Below, piece by piece: positions 53,122 through 62,097 of a stretch of 64,000 bases of DNA. The translations under genes were made by a program, and so were the position numbers. Source of the DNA: Curtobacterium sp. VKM Ac-1393 (lineage in GTDB: Bacteria; Actinomycetota; Actinomycetes; Actinomycetales; Microbacteriaceae); NCBI RefSeq assembly GCF_015350995.1, contig NZ_JADKRW010000002.1, positions 186,001-250,000 of the forward strand, read 5' to 3'. The notes beneath the pieces were generated by a model. That model did no database searches, was not told where the DNA came from, and saw only the letters and a program-made list of their open reading frames with translations. How positions within the stretch are numbered: position 1 is the first letter of the stretch; each line of letters opens with the position of its first letter.

Positions 53122-54584
53122 GCCTGACCATCGCCACCCAGCCGTCCTCGGCGCCGTCGAAGGCCGCCACCCCGGCCCGTGCGACCGACCCCGCCGGGGC
53201 CGGCTCGTTCGACGCCGCCCTGACCGCCGCCGCCGCCGCCGCGACCGATCGTCGTGCCGGCGACCGGGCGACGGCGCGCACGGACCGTGCCGACACGTCG
53301 ACCGACGACGGCACCACGCCCGAGACGCCGACCACGCCGGTCGCGGACCCGGCCGCCACGGCTCCGGCCGCCGACCCGCAGGCGCTGCTGCTCGCCGGAC
53401 TGGTGCCCACGCTCACGTCCGTGCCCACGCCGTCGACGGCCCCGGCGACGGCCCCGGTCGAGGCGGGCTCCACCGAGGACCCCGCGACGGCGGCCCCGGC
53501 CGCGATCGAGTCCCCGGTGACCGGTGCGGTCGCGGCCCCGGCGAGTGCGAGGGCGAGTGCCACGGCCGCACCGTCCGCGACTCCCGTGCCCCCCGTGCCG
53601 CCGACAGGCGCTGACGCGGCTGCAGGCGCAGCGCCGGTCGAGCCGACCCCGGTGGCGACGACGCCCGCGACGCCCCCGGCCGATGCCGCCCCGATCGCGG
53701 CCGCGCTGCCCGGGGCCGCCACCGCGCAGCCGGGTATGGTCCCGTCCACCCCGGGCGACGTCGGACCGGCCACAGCCACAGCCGCTGCCGCTGCCGCTGC
53801 CGCTGCCGGTGCACCCGCTGCCGCTGCCTCCACGACCGCCGCCGGGACGACCGCCGCACCGACCGCAGCCGCCGCACCGCTGGCGGCGGCGATCCCCGCA
53901 CCGATCGCACCCGCCAACCCGACCGCGCCCACCAACCCGACCGTGGAAGCCGGCCCGGCGAGCGCCACCCCCGTCGTCGTCACCTCCGTCGCAGCGACCG
54001 CCGCACGCGGTGCCCAGACCGGCCACGGGACGGAGCAGCAGGCGTCGACGGCGGGTGATCCGGGCCTCCCGGTCGGCCTGCCCACACGCGGTGGGGAGAC
54101 GCCCTTCGTCCTGCCCACGACGCCGACGACCGCGCCCGCCGCGGCGGCTCCGTCGGCCACGGCCGCACCGCTCACCCAGCAACTCGCGCGGCCGGTGTTC
54201 TCGCTCGCACAGGCCGGCCCCGGCGAGCACGTCGTCACCGTGCAGGTCGTGCCGGACAGCCTCGGACCGGTCACGGTCCGCGCGCACGTCACCGCGCACG
54301 GCATGCACGTTGAGCTGTTCGCGGCGTCCGAAGCGGGCCGCGACGCGGTCCGCCAGGTGTTGCCGGAGCTGCGGCGCGACGCGTCCGGCACCGGGCTGAG
54401 CACGACGCTCGACCTGTCGTCGCAGAACCACCCGGGCGAGTCGCCGGGTCGCGACCAGCGTCCGGCCGACGGCCGCCAGCGTGCGGAGACCGGCCTGGAG
54501 GCGCGACGCACCCCCGCCACGCAGCCCACCTCCGCCACCACCACCTCCACCATCCGCACCGCGGGACTCGACGTCCTCGCCTGA
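53118..54584 (+). CDS. fliK: Flagellar hook-length control protein FliK
   Basis: 488-residue protein. The first 340 residues are low-complexity Ala/Pro/Thr (molecular-ruler-like). The conserved C-terminal domain (about 365-430) contains GEHVVTVQVVPDSLGPVTVR and AGRDAVRQVLPELRRDASGT, the FliK export-switch region. ATG 53118 overlaps the previous stop. It should measure the hook and switch export specificity. Confidence 0.88.
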   Translation: MSLTIATQPSSAPSKAATPARATDPAGAGSFDAALTAAAAAATDRRAGDRATARTDRADTSTDDGTTPETPTTPVADPAATAPAADPQALLLAGLVPTLTSVPTPSTAPATAPVEAGSTEDPATAAPAAIESPVTGAVAAPASARASATAAPSATPVPPVPPTGADAAAGAAPVEPTPVATTPATPPADAAPIAAALPGAATAQPGMVPSTPGDVGPATATAAAAAAAAAGAPAAAASTTAAGTTAAPTAAAAPLAAAIPAPIAPANPTAPTNPTVEAGPASATPVVVTSVAATAARGAQTGHGTEQQASTAGDPGLPVGLPTRGGETPFVLPTTPTTAPAAAAPSATAAPLTQQLARPVFSLAQAGPGEHVVTVQVVPDSLGPVTVRAHVTAHGMHVELFAASEAGRDAVRQVLPELRRDASGTGLSTTLDLSSQNHPGESPGRDQRPADGRQRAETGLEARRTPATQPTSATTTSTIRTAGLDVLA

Positions 54585-54609
54585 CCGGCTCACGAACAGG
54601 AACGCAACC

Positions 54610-55053
54610 ATGCCCATCGACGGCATCACCGGCAGCGTGGACCAGGCTGCACAGGCCGCGGCCCTCGCCGCGACCACGACCGCGAAGAAGTCCCAGACGA
54701 TGGACTCCGAGGTGTTCATGAAGCTGCTCGTCACGCAGCTGCAGAACCAGGACCCGTCGTCGCCGATGGACACCAACCAGATGATCAGCCAGCAGACGCA
54801 GCTCGCGATGATGGAGCAGATCACCAACCAGACCACGACGGGGAACGAGAACTTCTCGCTGCAGATGCGGATCGCCGCCGCGAACCTCGTCGGCAAGCAG
54901 GTCAGCTACACCGACGCCTCCACCGGCACCGCCGTCACCGGCACCGCCTCGGCCGTGTCCTACGCGAAGAGCGTCCCCACGGTCACCGTGAACGGGAAGG
55001 AGGTCGCTCTCGACGTGATCTCCGGCATCACCACCACCGCTCCGGCTTCCTGA
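54610..55053 (+). CDS. flgD: Flagellar hook assembly protein FlgD
   Basis: 147-residue hook scaffold protein, containing DSEVFMKLLVTQLQNQDPSS and PMDTNQMISQQTQLAMMEQI, the FlgD signature. It lacks the larger C-terminal Ig-like domains of enterobacterial FlgD and ends VISGITTTAPAS. GAACAGGAACG precedes the ATG. It lies between fliK and flgE as usual. Confidence 0.92.
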   Translation: MPIDGITGSVDQAAQAAALAATTTAKKSQTMDSEVFMKLLVTQLQNQDPSSPMDTNQMISQQTQLAMMEQITNQTTTGNENFSLQMRIAAANLVGKQVSYTDASTGTAVTGTASAVSYAKSVPTVTVNGKEVALDVISGITTTAPAS

Positions 55054-55061
55054 CCGCGCTG

Positions 55062-55099
55062 CTTCTCCTCCTCCTTCTTCCTGCTCTTCCTGCCTCTCC
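55062..55099 (+). other. Pyrimidine-rich leader before flgE
   Basis: Of 38 bases between flgD and flgE only three are purines (all G); the rest are C or T, in TCC/TTC-type triplets. It is unusual for this genome and precedes the flgE ribosome binding site (GAAAGGA at 55099-55105). It may keep the leader unstructured. Confidence 0.5.
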
Positions 55100-55112
55100 G
55101 AAAGGACGCACC

Positions 55113-56288
55113 ATGCTCCGCTCGCTCTACTCCGGGATCTCCGGCCTCCGCTCGCACCAGCAGATGCTCGACGTCACCGGCAACAACATCGCCAACGTCA
55201 ACACCGTCGGCTTCAAGTCGTCGACCACCGTCTTCCAGGACACCCTGTCGCAGATGACCCAGGGCGCCGGCGGACCGCAGACCGGCATCGGCGGGACCAA
55301 CCCGGCGCAGATCGGCCTCGGCGTCCAGGTCGCCGGTGTCTCGACGAACTTCGCGCAGGGCTCGGCCCAGGCCACTGGCAAGGCCACCGACCTGATGATC
55401 TCCGGTGACGGCTTCTTCGTCACCCGGCTTGGCAACGACACCGTGTACAGCCGCGCGGGCGCGTTCGACTTCGACGCGAACGGCCGCCTCGTCACCGCCG
55501 ACGGCAAGATCGTGCAGGGCTACTCGGCGACCAACGGCGTCGTGAACGACGGCGGGCAGCTGACCGACATCCGACTGCCCCTCGACGCCGCCGCACCCGC
55601 GACCTCGACGACCTCGGCGACGGTCAGCGGCAACCTGCCGTCGGACACCCCGGTCAACGAGACGCTGAACCGCGACGCGACCGTGTACGACCAGTACGGC
55701 ACGAAGCACACCATGTCGCTCGCGTACACCCGCACGAACACCGGGTGGAACGTCTCGGCGTCGAACGGGCAGGGGACCTCTGCCACCGGCACGATCACCT
55801 TCAAGGCCGACGGCTCGATCGCCTCCGGCTCCACCCTCGCCGTCGGCGGCATCACCGTCGACATGACCCAGCTGTCCGGGTTCGCGTCGCTCAACACGGC
55901 GTCGATCTCGTCGCAGAACGGCCACGAGGCCGGCTCCCTGCAGGGTTACTCGATCTCGAAGGACGGCACCGTCACCGGGTCGTTCTCGAACGGCGCCTCG
56001 CTGGCGCTCGGACGGATCGCCCTGGCGACCTTCGCGAACCCCGCAGGCCTCGAGAAGACCGGGGCGTCGGGCTACCGGGCGACCGCGAACTCGGGCCAGG
56101 CATCGGTCGGGACCCCGGGTTCGGCGGGCGTCGGCTCGCTCGCGTCCGGCACGCTCGAGATGTCGAACGTCGACCTGTCGCAGGAGTTCACGAACCTGAT
56201 CGTGGCGCAGCGCGGGTTCCAGGCGAATGCACGCATCATCACGACCTCGGACGAGGTGCTGCAGGAGCTGACGAACCTGAAGCGGTAG
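55113..56288 (+). CDS. flgE: Flagellar hook protein FlgE
   Basis: 391-residue hook subunit. The N-terminal RSLYSGISGLRSHQQMLDVT with GNNIANVNTVGFKSS and the C-terminal FTNLIVAQRGFQANARIITT with DEVLQELTNLKR are the conserved rod/hook motifs. The middle (residues 80-340) is the hook core, with ISGDGFFVTRLGNDTVYSRA. It is the last flagellar gene in the operon here and ends 15 bp before a convergent response regulator. Confidence 0.95.
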   Translation: MLRSLYSGISGLRSHQQMLDVTGNNIANVNTVGFKSSTTVFQDTLSQMTQGAGGPQTGIGGTNPAQIGLGVQVAGVSTNFAQGSAQATGKATDLMISGDGFFVTRLGNDTVYSRAGAFDFDANGRLVTADGKIVQGYSATNGVVNDGGQLTDIRLPLDAAAPATSTTSATVSGNLPSDTPVNETLNRDATVYDQYGTKHTMSLAYTRTNTGWNVSASNGQGTSATGTITFKADGSIASGSTLAVGGITVDMTQLSGFASLNTASISSQNGHEAGSLQGYSISKDGTVTGSFSNGASLALGRIALATFANPAGLEKTGASGYRATANSGQASVGTPGSAGVGSLASGTLEMSNVDLSQEFTNLIVAQRGFQANARIITTSDEVLQELTNLKR

Positions 56289-56303
56289 GCACGCAGCCCT
56301 CGG

Positions 56304-56945
56304 CTACCGACCGCCCGGACCCGTCGGGCGGTTGGTCGCGCCGTAGACCGCGGCCTGGGTTCGTCGTTCCATCCCGAGTTTCGCGAGCAGGCCGGAGACG
56401 TAGTTCTTCACGGTCTTCTCGGCGAGGTCGAGCTGTTCGGCGATCTGGCGGTTCGTGAGCCCCGCGGAGATGAGCGTGAGCACCTGACGTTCCCGCATCG
56501 AGAGATCCGGGTCCGTGCTGGGCAGTGTCCGAGCGAGGCGATCCGCGACGCGGGCTGTCAGCGCTTGCGGGAGGAGCCGTTCACCGGCAGCTGCGCGGCG
56601 GATGTCGCTGACCAGCGACTGGCCGCGGATGTCCTTCACGACGTAGCCGGCGGCTCCGGCGAGCACGGCGCCCTCGGCTGCGGACTCGTCGTCGTAGGCG
56701 GTGAGCACGAGGCACGCGATGTGCGGGAACGCGGAACGGATGTCACGGCACGCGTCGATCCCGCTGCCGTCCGGCAGCCGGACGTCGAGGACGACGACGT
56801 CCGGCTGGGTCGCCGCGACCCTGCCGAAGGTCTGCGCCACGGTCGCGGCCTCGCCGACGACCTCGAGGTCGGGTTCGGCGTTGATGAGTTCGGCGACGCC
56901 GCGGCGCACGATCTCGTGGTCGTCCAGCAGGAACACGGTCGTCAT
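56304..56945 (-). CDS. LuxR-family response regulator (DevR/DosR type)
   Basis: 213-residue regulator. The receiver domain has the acidic pair in VFLLDDHEIVRRGVAELI, the phospho-acceptor Asp in VVVLDVRLPDGSGIDAC, and Thr/Lys in CLVLTAYDDE and GYVVKDIRGQ. The C-terminal HTH is LTNRQIAEQLDLAEKTVKNY. ATG 56945 overlaps the kinase stop (ATGA), so they form one two-component pair. Together with the USP genes upstream it resembles the DosR hypoxia/redox system. Confidence 0.9.
   Translation of the reverse strand: MTTVFLLDDHEIVRRGVAELINAEPDLEVVGEAATVAQTFGRVAATQPDVVVLDVRLPDGSGIDACRDIRSAFPHIACLVLTAYDDESAAEGAVLAGAAGYVVKDIRGQSLVSDIRRAAAGERLLPQALTARVADRLARTLPSTDPDLSMRERQVLTLISAGLTNRQIAEQLDLAEKTVKNYVSGLLAKLGMERRTQAAVYGATNRPTGPGGR
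56310..56332. terminator. Hairpin between convergent flgE and the response regulator
   Basis: ACCGCCCG and CGGGCGGT arms pair around a 7-nt loop, 22 bp after the flgE stop. The hairpin lies inside the last codons of the regulator gene and could end the flagellar transcript. Confidence 0.4.
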
Positions 56946-58543
56946 GACTCGAGCTCGCTTCCGTGGCTCGTCGGCAACGGGACGGTCCAACGGACATCGG
57001 TGCCGCCTCGGTCGCTCGTCGTCACGGAGCACGTCCCGCCGCGGCGGTCGGCGCGGGTGGTGAGGTTGGCGATGCCGCTCCGCCGGGTGGTCGCTCCGGG
57101 GAACGGCCCGGGGCCGTCGTCGGACACGAGGACGGTGAGGGTGCCGCCGGCCGTCGCGATCCGGACCTGGCTGGAAGATCCGGGCGCGTGGCGGGCGATG
57201 TTGGTGACGGATTCGCGGACCACGGCGATCAGGTCGTCCGCGAGCTGGCCGTGGACGTCGAGGTCGACGGGTCCGCTGAACGTCACGGACGGTTGCACCG
57301 TGAGCGCGGTCGCGATCGAGGCGACGGTCGTGAGAACCCGATCGCGCACGGAGTCGGCGCGGGGCCGTTCGATCGCGCCGAGCGCGAAGATGGCGGTGCG
57401 GATCTCGCTGATCGCCTCGTCGATGTTGGTGACCTGTTCCTCGAGTCGTTCGCGGAGCGGCGCGGGGCCGGCCCGGGCGATCGACTGCAGCGCCAGTCCG
57501 GTTCCGAAGAGCCGTTGGACGGCGTGGTCGTGGAGGTCACGGGCGATCCGGCTGCGCTCCTCGGCGCGGTCGAGTGCGCTCCGGTCGTGGCGGCTGCGCG
57601 CGACGGCGAGCACGACGCTCGTCTGGCGACCGAAGTCAGCGGCCATGTCGAGCTCTGATGCGGTGAAGGGTGCGCCGCCCGGGGCACGCGATGCGATCAG
57701 CGCCCCGAGCGCGCCACCGAAGGCGCGGAGCGGGATCGCGATCGTCGGACCGAGTCCTGGCTGCCACTCGGCGACCGTGGGTGACCCGCTGAGGTCGCTG
57801 GAGACCGCCCGCTGCGTGGTCATGGCGTCCCCGGCGAGGGTTCCGACCGCGCTGTACTGCCGGCCGCGGACGTCGTCGGCCCGTCTGCCGGAGGCGGCGG
57901 TGACACGGACGATCTCCGAATCGCCGACTGGTTCGACGATGGAGACCAGCTCGCTGTCGACGAACGCTCCGACGCGGTCGACGACCATGGCGAGGACGTC
58001 CGAGGCGTCGTCGTCGGCGAGGAGGGCCGCGGTCACCTCCGACGTGGTGGTGGTCCATTGTTCGCGGAGGCGGACGTGCTCGAAGAGCTGTGCGTTGTCG
58101 ATGGCGACGCCGGCGGTCGCGGCGAGGGCACCGGCGAGTTCCTGGTCTTCGTCGGTGAACTCCGCCTCGGCCGTCCCGTCGAGTCGCAACGTTCCGTAGA
58201 CGGTGTCACGGACGCGGATCGGGACCGTGATCTGTCGCCCTCGGTCCTCGGCGAGGTCCAGAGGACGATCCTCGCCGGCGTGGACGGAGCGTTCGGTCCC
58301 GCCGATCGCGCTCGAGACGGTCAGCAGACCCGAGCGCGCCGAGACGAGTTCGACCGCGGTCTCGACGACCGCGTGCAGGGTGTCGGCGAGGTCGAGGTGC
58401 TCGACGATGCGCCGGTTCGCGCTGAGGAGGCTCCGCAGTCGCCCCTGTGTCCGGAGGACGGCGTGTGCGTGCTGGACGAGGTCGGCGACGTTGCGTTCGA
58501 GATCTGACCGTGCCACGTCCGGGAAGTGCAGTTGCCGTTCCAT
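56942..58543 (-). CDS. GAF-domain sensor histidine kinase (DevS/DosT type)
   Basis: 533-residue kinase. Two GAF-like regions are about residues 45-190 (LADTLHAVVETAVELVSARS) and 190-340 (VLAMVVDRVGAFVDSELVSI). HisKA_3 has RIARDLHDHAVQRLFGTGLA with the phosphorylated His. The ATPase domain has VRESVTNIARHAPGSS and VSDDGPGPFPG, then RRSGIANLTTRADRRGGTCS. ATG 58543 (MERQLHFPDVARSDLE) gives the usual N-terminus; GTG 58627, overlapping the USP stop as GTGA, is an alternative. It should phosphorylate the adjacent regulator in response to gas or redox; heme binding is not predictable from sequence alone. Confidence 0.88.
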   Translation of the reverse strand: MERQLHFPDVARSDLERNVADLVQHAHAVLRTQGRLRSLLSANRRIVEHLDLADTLHAVVETAVELVSARSGLLTVSSAIGGTERSVHAGEDRPLDLAEDRGRQITVPIRVRDTVYGTLRLDGTAEAEFTDEDQELAGALAATAGVAIDNAQLFEHVRLREQWTTTTSEVTAALLADDDASDVLAMVVDRVGAFVDSELVSIVEPVGDSEIVRVTAASGRRADDVRGRQYSAVGTLAGDAMTTQRAVSSDLSGSPTVAEWQPGLGPTIAIPLRAFGGALGALIASRAPGGAPFTASELDMAADFGRQTSVVLAVARSRHDRSALDRAEERSRIARDLHDHAVQRLFGTGLALQSIARAGPAPLRERLEEQVTNIDEAISEIRTAIFALGAIERPRADSVRDRVLTTVASIATALTVQPSVTFSGPVDLDVHGQLADDLIAVVRESVTNIARHAPGSSSQVRIATAGGTLTVLVSDDGPGPFPGATTRRSGIANLTTRADRRGGTCSVTTSDRGGTDVRWTVPLPTSHGSELES

Positions 58544-58623
58544 GTGGTCCGTCCCGTCCTTGCCGTGCAGGGTATCCCCGCCCGATGCGGACTCGGTCAC
58601 CTTCGGCCGGAGCACGGCCGTCG

Positions 58624-59469
58624 TCACCGGTGGGAACGCCGCCACGTGGGTGGGACGACGCACACCGGTGTGCGGGTGCGGTGGAAGAGATCACGAGCGG
58701 TCGATCCGAACACGGCGCCGCCGATGGTCGTGCGGTGCTTCCGACCGACGACCACGAGCGCCGCCTCGGTCGCCGCTTCCGCGAGCGCCTGTGCCGCCGA
58801 ACGCTCGGCGACGGCAGCGTGGACCACGATGGTCGGAGCCTGTGCGCGCACGATGGCCGTCGCGTCGGTGAGGTCGAGTTCGGCACCTTCGCGGAAGAGC
58901 CCGGGATCCTCGGCGAGGGTGACCGGTCGTGCGCCCATCGGGACCGGCAGCTGCCACGCCGAGACCAGGCTGAGCGCGACGCCGTTTCGTGCCGCCTCGG
59001 CTGCAGCGAACACCACCGCGGCATCCGGTTCTCCCGCGGCGACGCCCAGGACGACGGTGCCGTCACGGATGACCGCGTCATCGGGGACCACGACGACGGG
59101 GACGGCGGCGAGGGTGGCGATCGACTCCGGGAGCGATCCCGCCAGAGCAGAGCGGATGATCCGTGAGCGGTGCGCACCGATGACGAGGAGGTCGCTGCGC
59201 TCGGACGCGTCGAGGAGGACCTGCTTCGGTGAGCCAGCGCGGAGCGTCAGGGTGACGACGGCATCGGGGTCCTCGGCGGTGATCAGCTGCCCGATCTCCT
59301 CGAACCTCGCCCGTGTCGAGGCCCAGTACGCCTCGGTCTCGTACCACTCGATGGCGTGCACGAGCTCGACCTCCATCGGCCCCGATCGGGCTCGGTGTGC
59401 CACCCACTCGACCGCCGCGCGCGCACCGGTGCTGTCGTCGACGCCGACGGTGATCTGCTCGGTGCTCAT
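58624..59469 (-). CDS. Universal stress protein, two UspA domains
   Basis: 281-residue tandem UspA protein. Domain 1 starts ITVGVDDSTGARAAVEWVA and domain 2 near residue 140. The second domain has the ATP-binding VVVGRKHRTTIGGAVFGSTA (G-x2-G-x9-G-S type). Such proteins bind ATP and accumulate under hypoxia or stasis. ATG 59469 overlaps the previous stop. Confidence 0.85.
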   Translation of the reverse strand: MSTEQITVGVDDSTGARAAVEWVAHRARSGPMEVELVHAIEWYETEAYWASTRARFEEIGQLITAEDPDAVVTLTLRAGSPKQVLLDASERSDLLVIGAHRSRIIRSALAGSLPESIATLAAVPVVVVPDDAVIRDGTVVLGVAAGEPDAAVVFAAAEAARNGVALSLVSAWQLPVPMGARPVTLAEDPGLFREGAELDLTDATAIVRAQAPTIVVHAAVAERSAAQALAEAATEAALVVVGRKHRTTIGGAVFGSTARDLFHRTRTPVCVVPPTWRRSHR

Positions 59470-60353
59470 GGTGCGGACCGTTCCAGGGCGTCGGCTTCGG
59501 ACATCTGCGCTCGTTCGTCGGCGGTGGTTCCGGGGACGACGCAGACCGGGGTCCGGCTGTCCTGGATCAGCCGGTGCGCGACCGAACCGCCGAGCGCACC
59601 CCCGAGCGTGGTGCGGTGGTTCCGCCCGATGACGACGAGCGTCGCGGAGACAGCGATCGATGCGAGCACCCTGCCGGGCACGCCTTCGAGCAGCAGCGGC
59701 CGTGTGTGGAGCGTCGGGAACCGGCCGGAGACGATCCGGGCCGCGTCGTCGAGGATCCGACGGCCGTGGTCCTCGTGCCGCGCGGGGTCACCGAGCGCGG
59801 CGAGCATGCCCTCGTCGTCGGCGCTGGGTGCACGCCAGACGCGGACGAGCACCAGCCCGCGACCGAGTCGGAGCGCTGTCCGGGCGGCGGCGTCGAGCGC
59901 TGCGACGGCGATGTCGTCGTCGACGCCGTGGACGACGTCACCGCTTCCGCCGGACCAGTCCGACGGGACCACCACCGTGGGGACCGTCGACCGTGTGGGG
60001 ATGCGCTCGGGCAGCCAGCCGTCGAGTGCCGTGCGGATGGGGTGGTCGCGGCGGGAGCCGATGACGAGCAGCTGTGCGTGACGAGCCGCGTCGACCAGGA
60101 CCGTCGCAGCATCACCGAATCGGAGCTCCGATCGGACCGTCGACCCCGCGCCACCGGCGAGGCGGCGTCGCACCCGTGCGAGTCGTTCCTCGGCTGCGAC
60201 CGGATCCGAGACCATGCTGTCCATCGCGGTGATGAGTTCGATGTCGCACGGGTACGACCGTGCAGCCGCGACGACCCAGTCGACCGCGCGGTCGTTCGCG
60301 GCGTGCGCGTCGATCCCGACCACGATGTGCTGCCGCTCGACGGTCCCGCTCAT
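59466..60353 (-). CDS. Universal stress protein, two UspA domains
   Basis: 295-residue tandem UspA protein. It begins MSGTVERQHIVVGIDAHAAN and contains LLVIGSRRDHPIRTALDGWL in domain 1 and VVIGRNHRTTLGGALGGSVA in domain 2, both nucleotide-binding-like. The start overlaps the preceding USP stop (ATGA). A paralogue lies on each side. Confidence 0.85.
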   Translation of the reverse strand: MSGTVERQHIVVGIDAHAANDRAVDWVVAAARSYPCDIELITAMDSMVSDPVAAEERLARVRRRLAGGAGSTVRSELRFGDAATVLVDAARHAQLLVIGSRRDHPIRTALDGWLPERIPTRSTVPTVVVPSDWSGGSGDVVHGVDDDIAVAALDAAARTALRLGRGLVLVRVWRAPSADDEGMLAALGDPARHEDHGRRILDDAARIVSGRFPTLHTRPLLLEGVPGRVLASIAVSATLVVIGRNHRTTLGGALGGSVAHRLIQDSRTPVCVVPGTTADERAQMSEADALERSAP

Positions 60354-61258
60354 CGTGCACCCGCGGTGGCGACGACCGAGGAGTCGGTGTGCGGTTGATC
60401 GTGCTCGGCGTCTGCAACGACGTGGTGCGGGCCGCTGTGCAGGGTCGCGTCCGGGGGGACGGTCGCCACGGGGATGCCGGATTCGCGCAGCAGCTGCTGC
60501 CCGACCGACCCGAACAGTGCGCCGCCGAGCAGCGTGTGGTGGCGGCGGCCGACGACGAGCAAGGACGCCGCGTCGGACAGTCCGGCGATCACGTGACCGG
60601 CGCGTCCTTCCCGGACGGCGGTCCGGACCCGGAGGCCGGGGAACTGCTCCAGAGCGCGGCGTGCGAACTGGCCGACGAGTTCTTCGGCTTGGTGCGCCCA
60701 GATCTCGCGGTCCTCTTCGACGTAGGCGTACCCGTAGGGCGTCGACACGGTCGGGACCTGCCACGCACGGACGATCGTCAGCTCGCACCCTGCGGCGAGA
60801 GCATGCTCGGCCGCGAACGCGAGTGCGGTGTCCGACGTGTCGGCGTCGATGCCGACGACGATGCTGCCGTGGTGCTCTTCCCAGTGCTCGGGGACAGCGA
60901 TGACGGGGATGCCGGAGTTCGCGGTGACGCGTTCCGGTACCCAGCCGGACAGTGCGCGGGCGACGGACGATGCTTGCCGGACGCCGATCACGAGGACGTC
61001 CGCCTCGACCGTGGGGCCGGTGCCGTCGGAGTGCTCGGGTGCGTGGACCGTGATGTCGAGGCGCGGGTGACGGCGACGCAGTCGCTCTTGCGCGGCGTAC
61101 AGCAGTGCGGCCGGCGAGCCGGCGAGGCCCGCGCGGCGGCGCTGACCGATCATCACGATCTCGACCTGGTCGAGTTCGGAGATGACGTTCGCGTCGATCC
61201 ATGCCAGAGCGTTCTGGCCGGCGACCGTGTCGTCGATGCCGATCCTGTAGCGCGTCAT
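60350..61258 (-). CDS. Universal stress protein, two UspA domains
   Basis: 302-residue tandem UspA protein starting MTRYRIGIDDTVAGQNALAW, with LVVGRRHHTLLGGALFGSVG in the second domain. ATG 61258 has CAAGGAGTC upstream, the best ribosome binding site of the three, so it is probably the first gene of the USP-kinase-regulator operon. Three tandem copies suggest dosage or division of labour under stress. Confidence 0.85.
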   Translation of the reverse strand: MTRYRIGIDDTVAGQNALAWIDANVISELDQVEIVMIGQRRRAGLAGSPAALLYAAQERLRRRHPRLDITVHAPEHSDGTGPTVEADVLVIGVRQASSVARALSGWVPERVTANSGIPVIAVPEHWEEHHGSIVVGIDADTSDTALAFAAEHALAAGCELTIVRAWQVPTVSTPYGYAYVEEDREIWAHQAEELVGQFARRALEQFPGLRVRTAVREGRAGHVIAGLSDAASLLVVGRRHHTLLGGALFGSVGQQLLRESGIPVATVPPDATLHSGPHHVVADAEHDQPHTDSSVVATAGAR

Positions 61259-61334
61259 GCTGTGACTCCTTGCCCCTCCGGCCGGAGGGAGTTCCACCGA
61301 CGCGCATCACGGTATTTCCGTCGGATCGCGCCGG

Positions 61335-62015
61335 TCAGTGCCGAAGGTCCCGAGGACTCGACTGCGTGTGGAGAGCTGTCGGTGTCGGTGTGATCTGTTG
61401 GAGGCCGACCAACTGGGTGAACCCGGCCAGGTTCAGCTCCAGCTCGTTGTGACTGACTGCTGGGCCGCTCACGCCGAGCCAGATCGACCGGTCGTGCCCT
61501 CCGCTGACGAGTCGCTCTCCGCACCGCACCGAGAGGACACCTGCGGGCAGCAGCACGGCGAGCCGTTCGAGGTACTGCACGACGATCGGACCGACCGACC
61601 TGGGGACTCCGAGGGCAACCCTGTTGCCGGCGACGATCGTCGCCGCGAGCTGCAGAGCGAGCACGGGCGCCGGAACCCCGTCGTCGACGATGAGCTCGAC
61701 CGAACCGATCGCCGTCGGATGCACTGCCAGACCGACGCGGCCCGTGATCACGATCGGTGCGACGGCGGTGATCCGGGCGACGTCGTGGAACAGCTGATCG
61801 CTGCGACCGACATCGCGTGCCCCGCGGCGCACGCGGGATCGATCGGGATCGGTGTGGTCGAGGCGTGCGCTGTGGTCAACCGCTCGTTCACTCGTCAGTG
61901 CGAGGAGGCCCGCTCGGTGCTGCACAGCGAGCCGTGCCCACGCCGTGCGGGGCGGCACCCTGGTGACCAGCGGGCGGGCGGCCCGGTCGGTTGCGCTGAC
62001 TGTGCTGGTGGTCAT
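61335..62015 (-). CDS. Degenerate aldehyde dehydrogenase-like protein
   Basis: 226-residue protein. Its second half reads like the nucleotide-binding part of an ALDH (VLALQLAATIVAGNRVALGV, then LLPAGVLSVRCGERLVSGG) but has no catalytic Cys or Glu motif. The N-terminal 60 residues are Arg/Thr-rich and unlike known families. It may be a decaying gene or a small ALDH-derived binding protein. It lies between the alcohol dehydrogenase and the USP genes on the same strand. Assignment is tentative. Confidence 0.5.
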   Translation of the reverse strand: MTTSTVSATDRAARPLVTRVPPRTAWARLAVQHRAGLLALTSERAVDHSARLDHTDPDRSRVRRGARDVGRSDQLFHDVARITAVAPIVITGRVGLAVHPTAIGSVELIVDDGVPAPVLALQLAATIVAGNRVALGVPRSVGPIVVQYLERLAVLLPAGVLSVRCGERLVSGGHDRSIWLGVSGPAVSHNELELNLAGFTQLVGLQQITPTPTALHTQSSPRDLRH

Positions 62016-62097
62016 GTTCGTGCCCTCCGTCGACTCGGTTCCGCAGGCCGCAACCCTGACCGACGACGCGCCGGTGTCCCCGGGTGCACGTCGGCCG

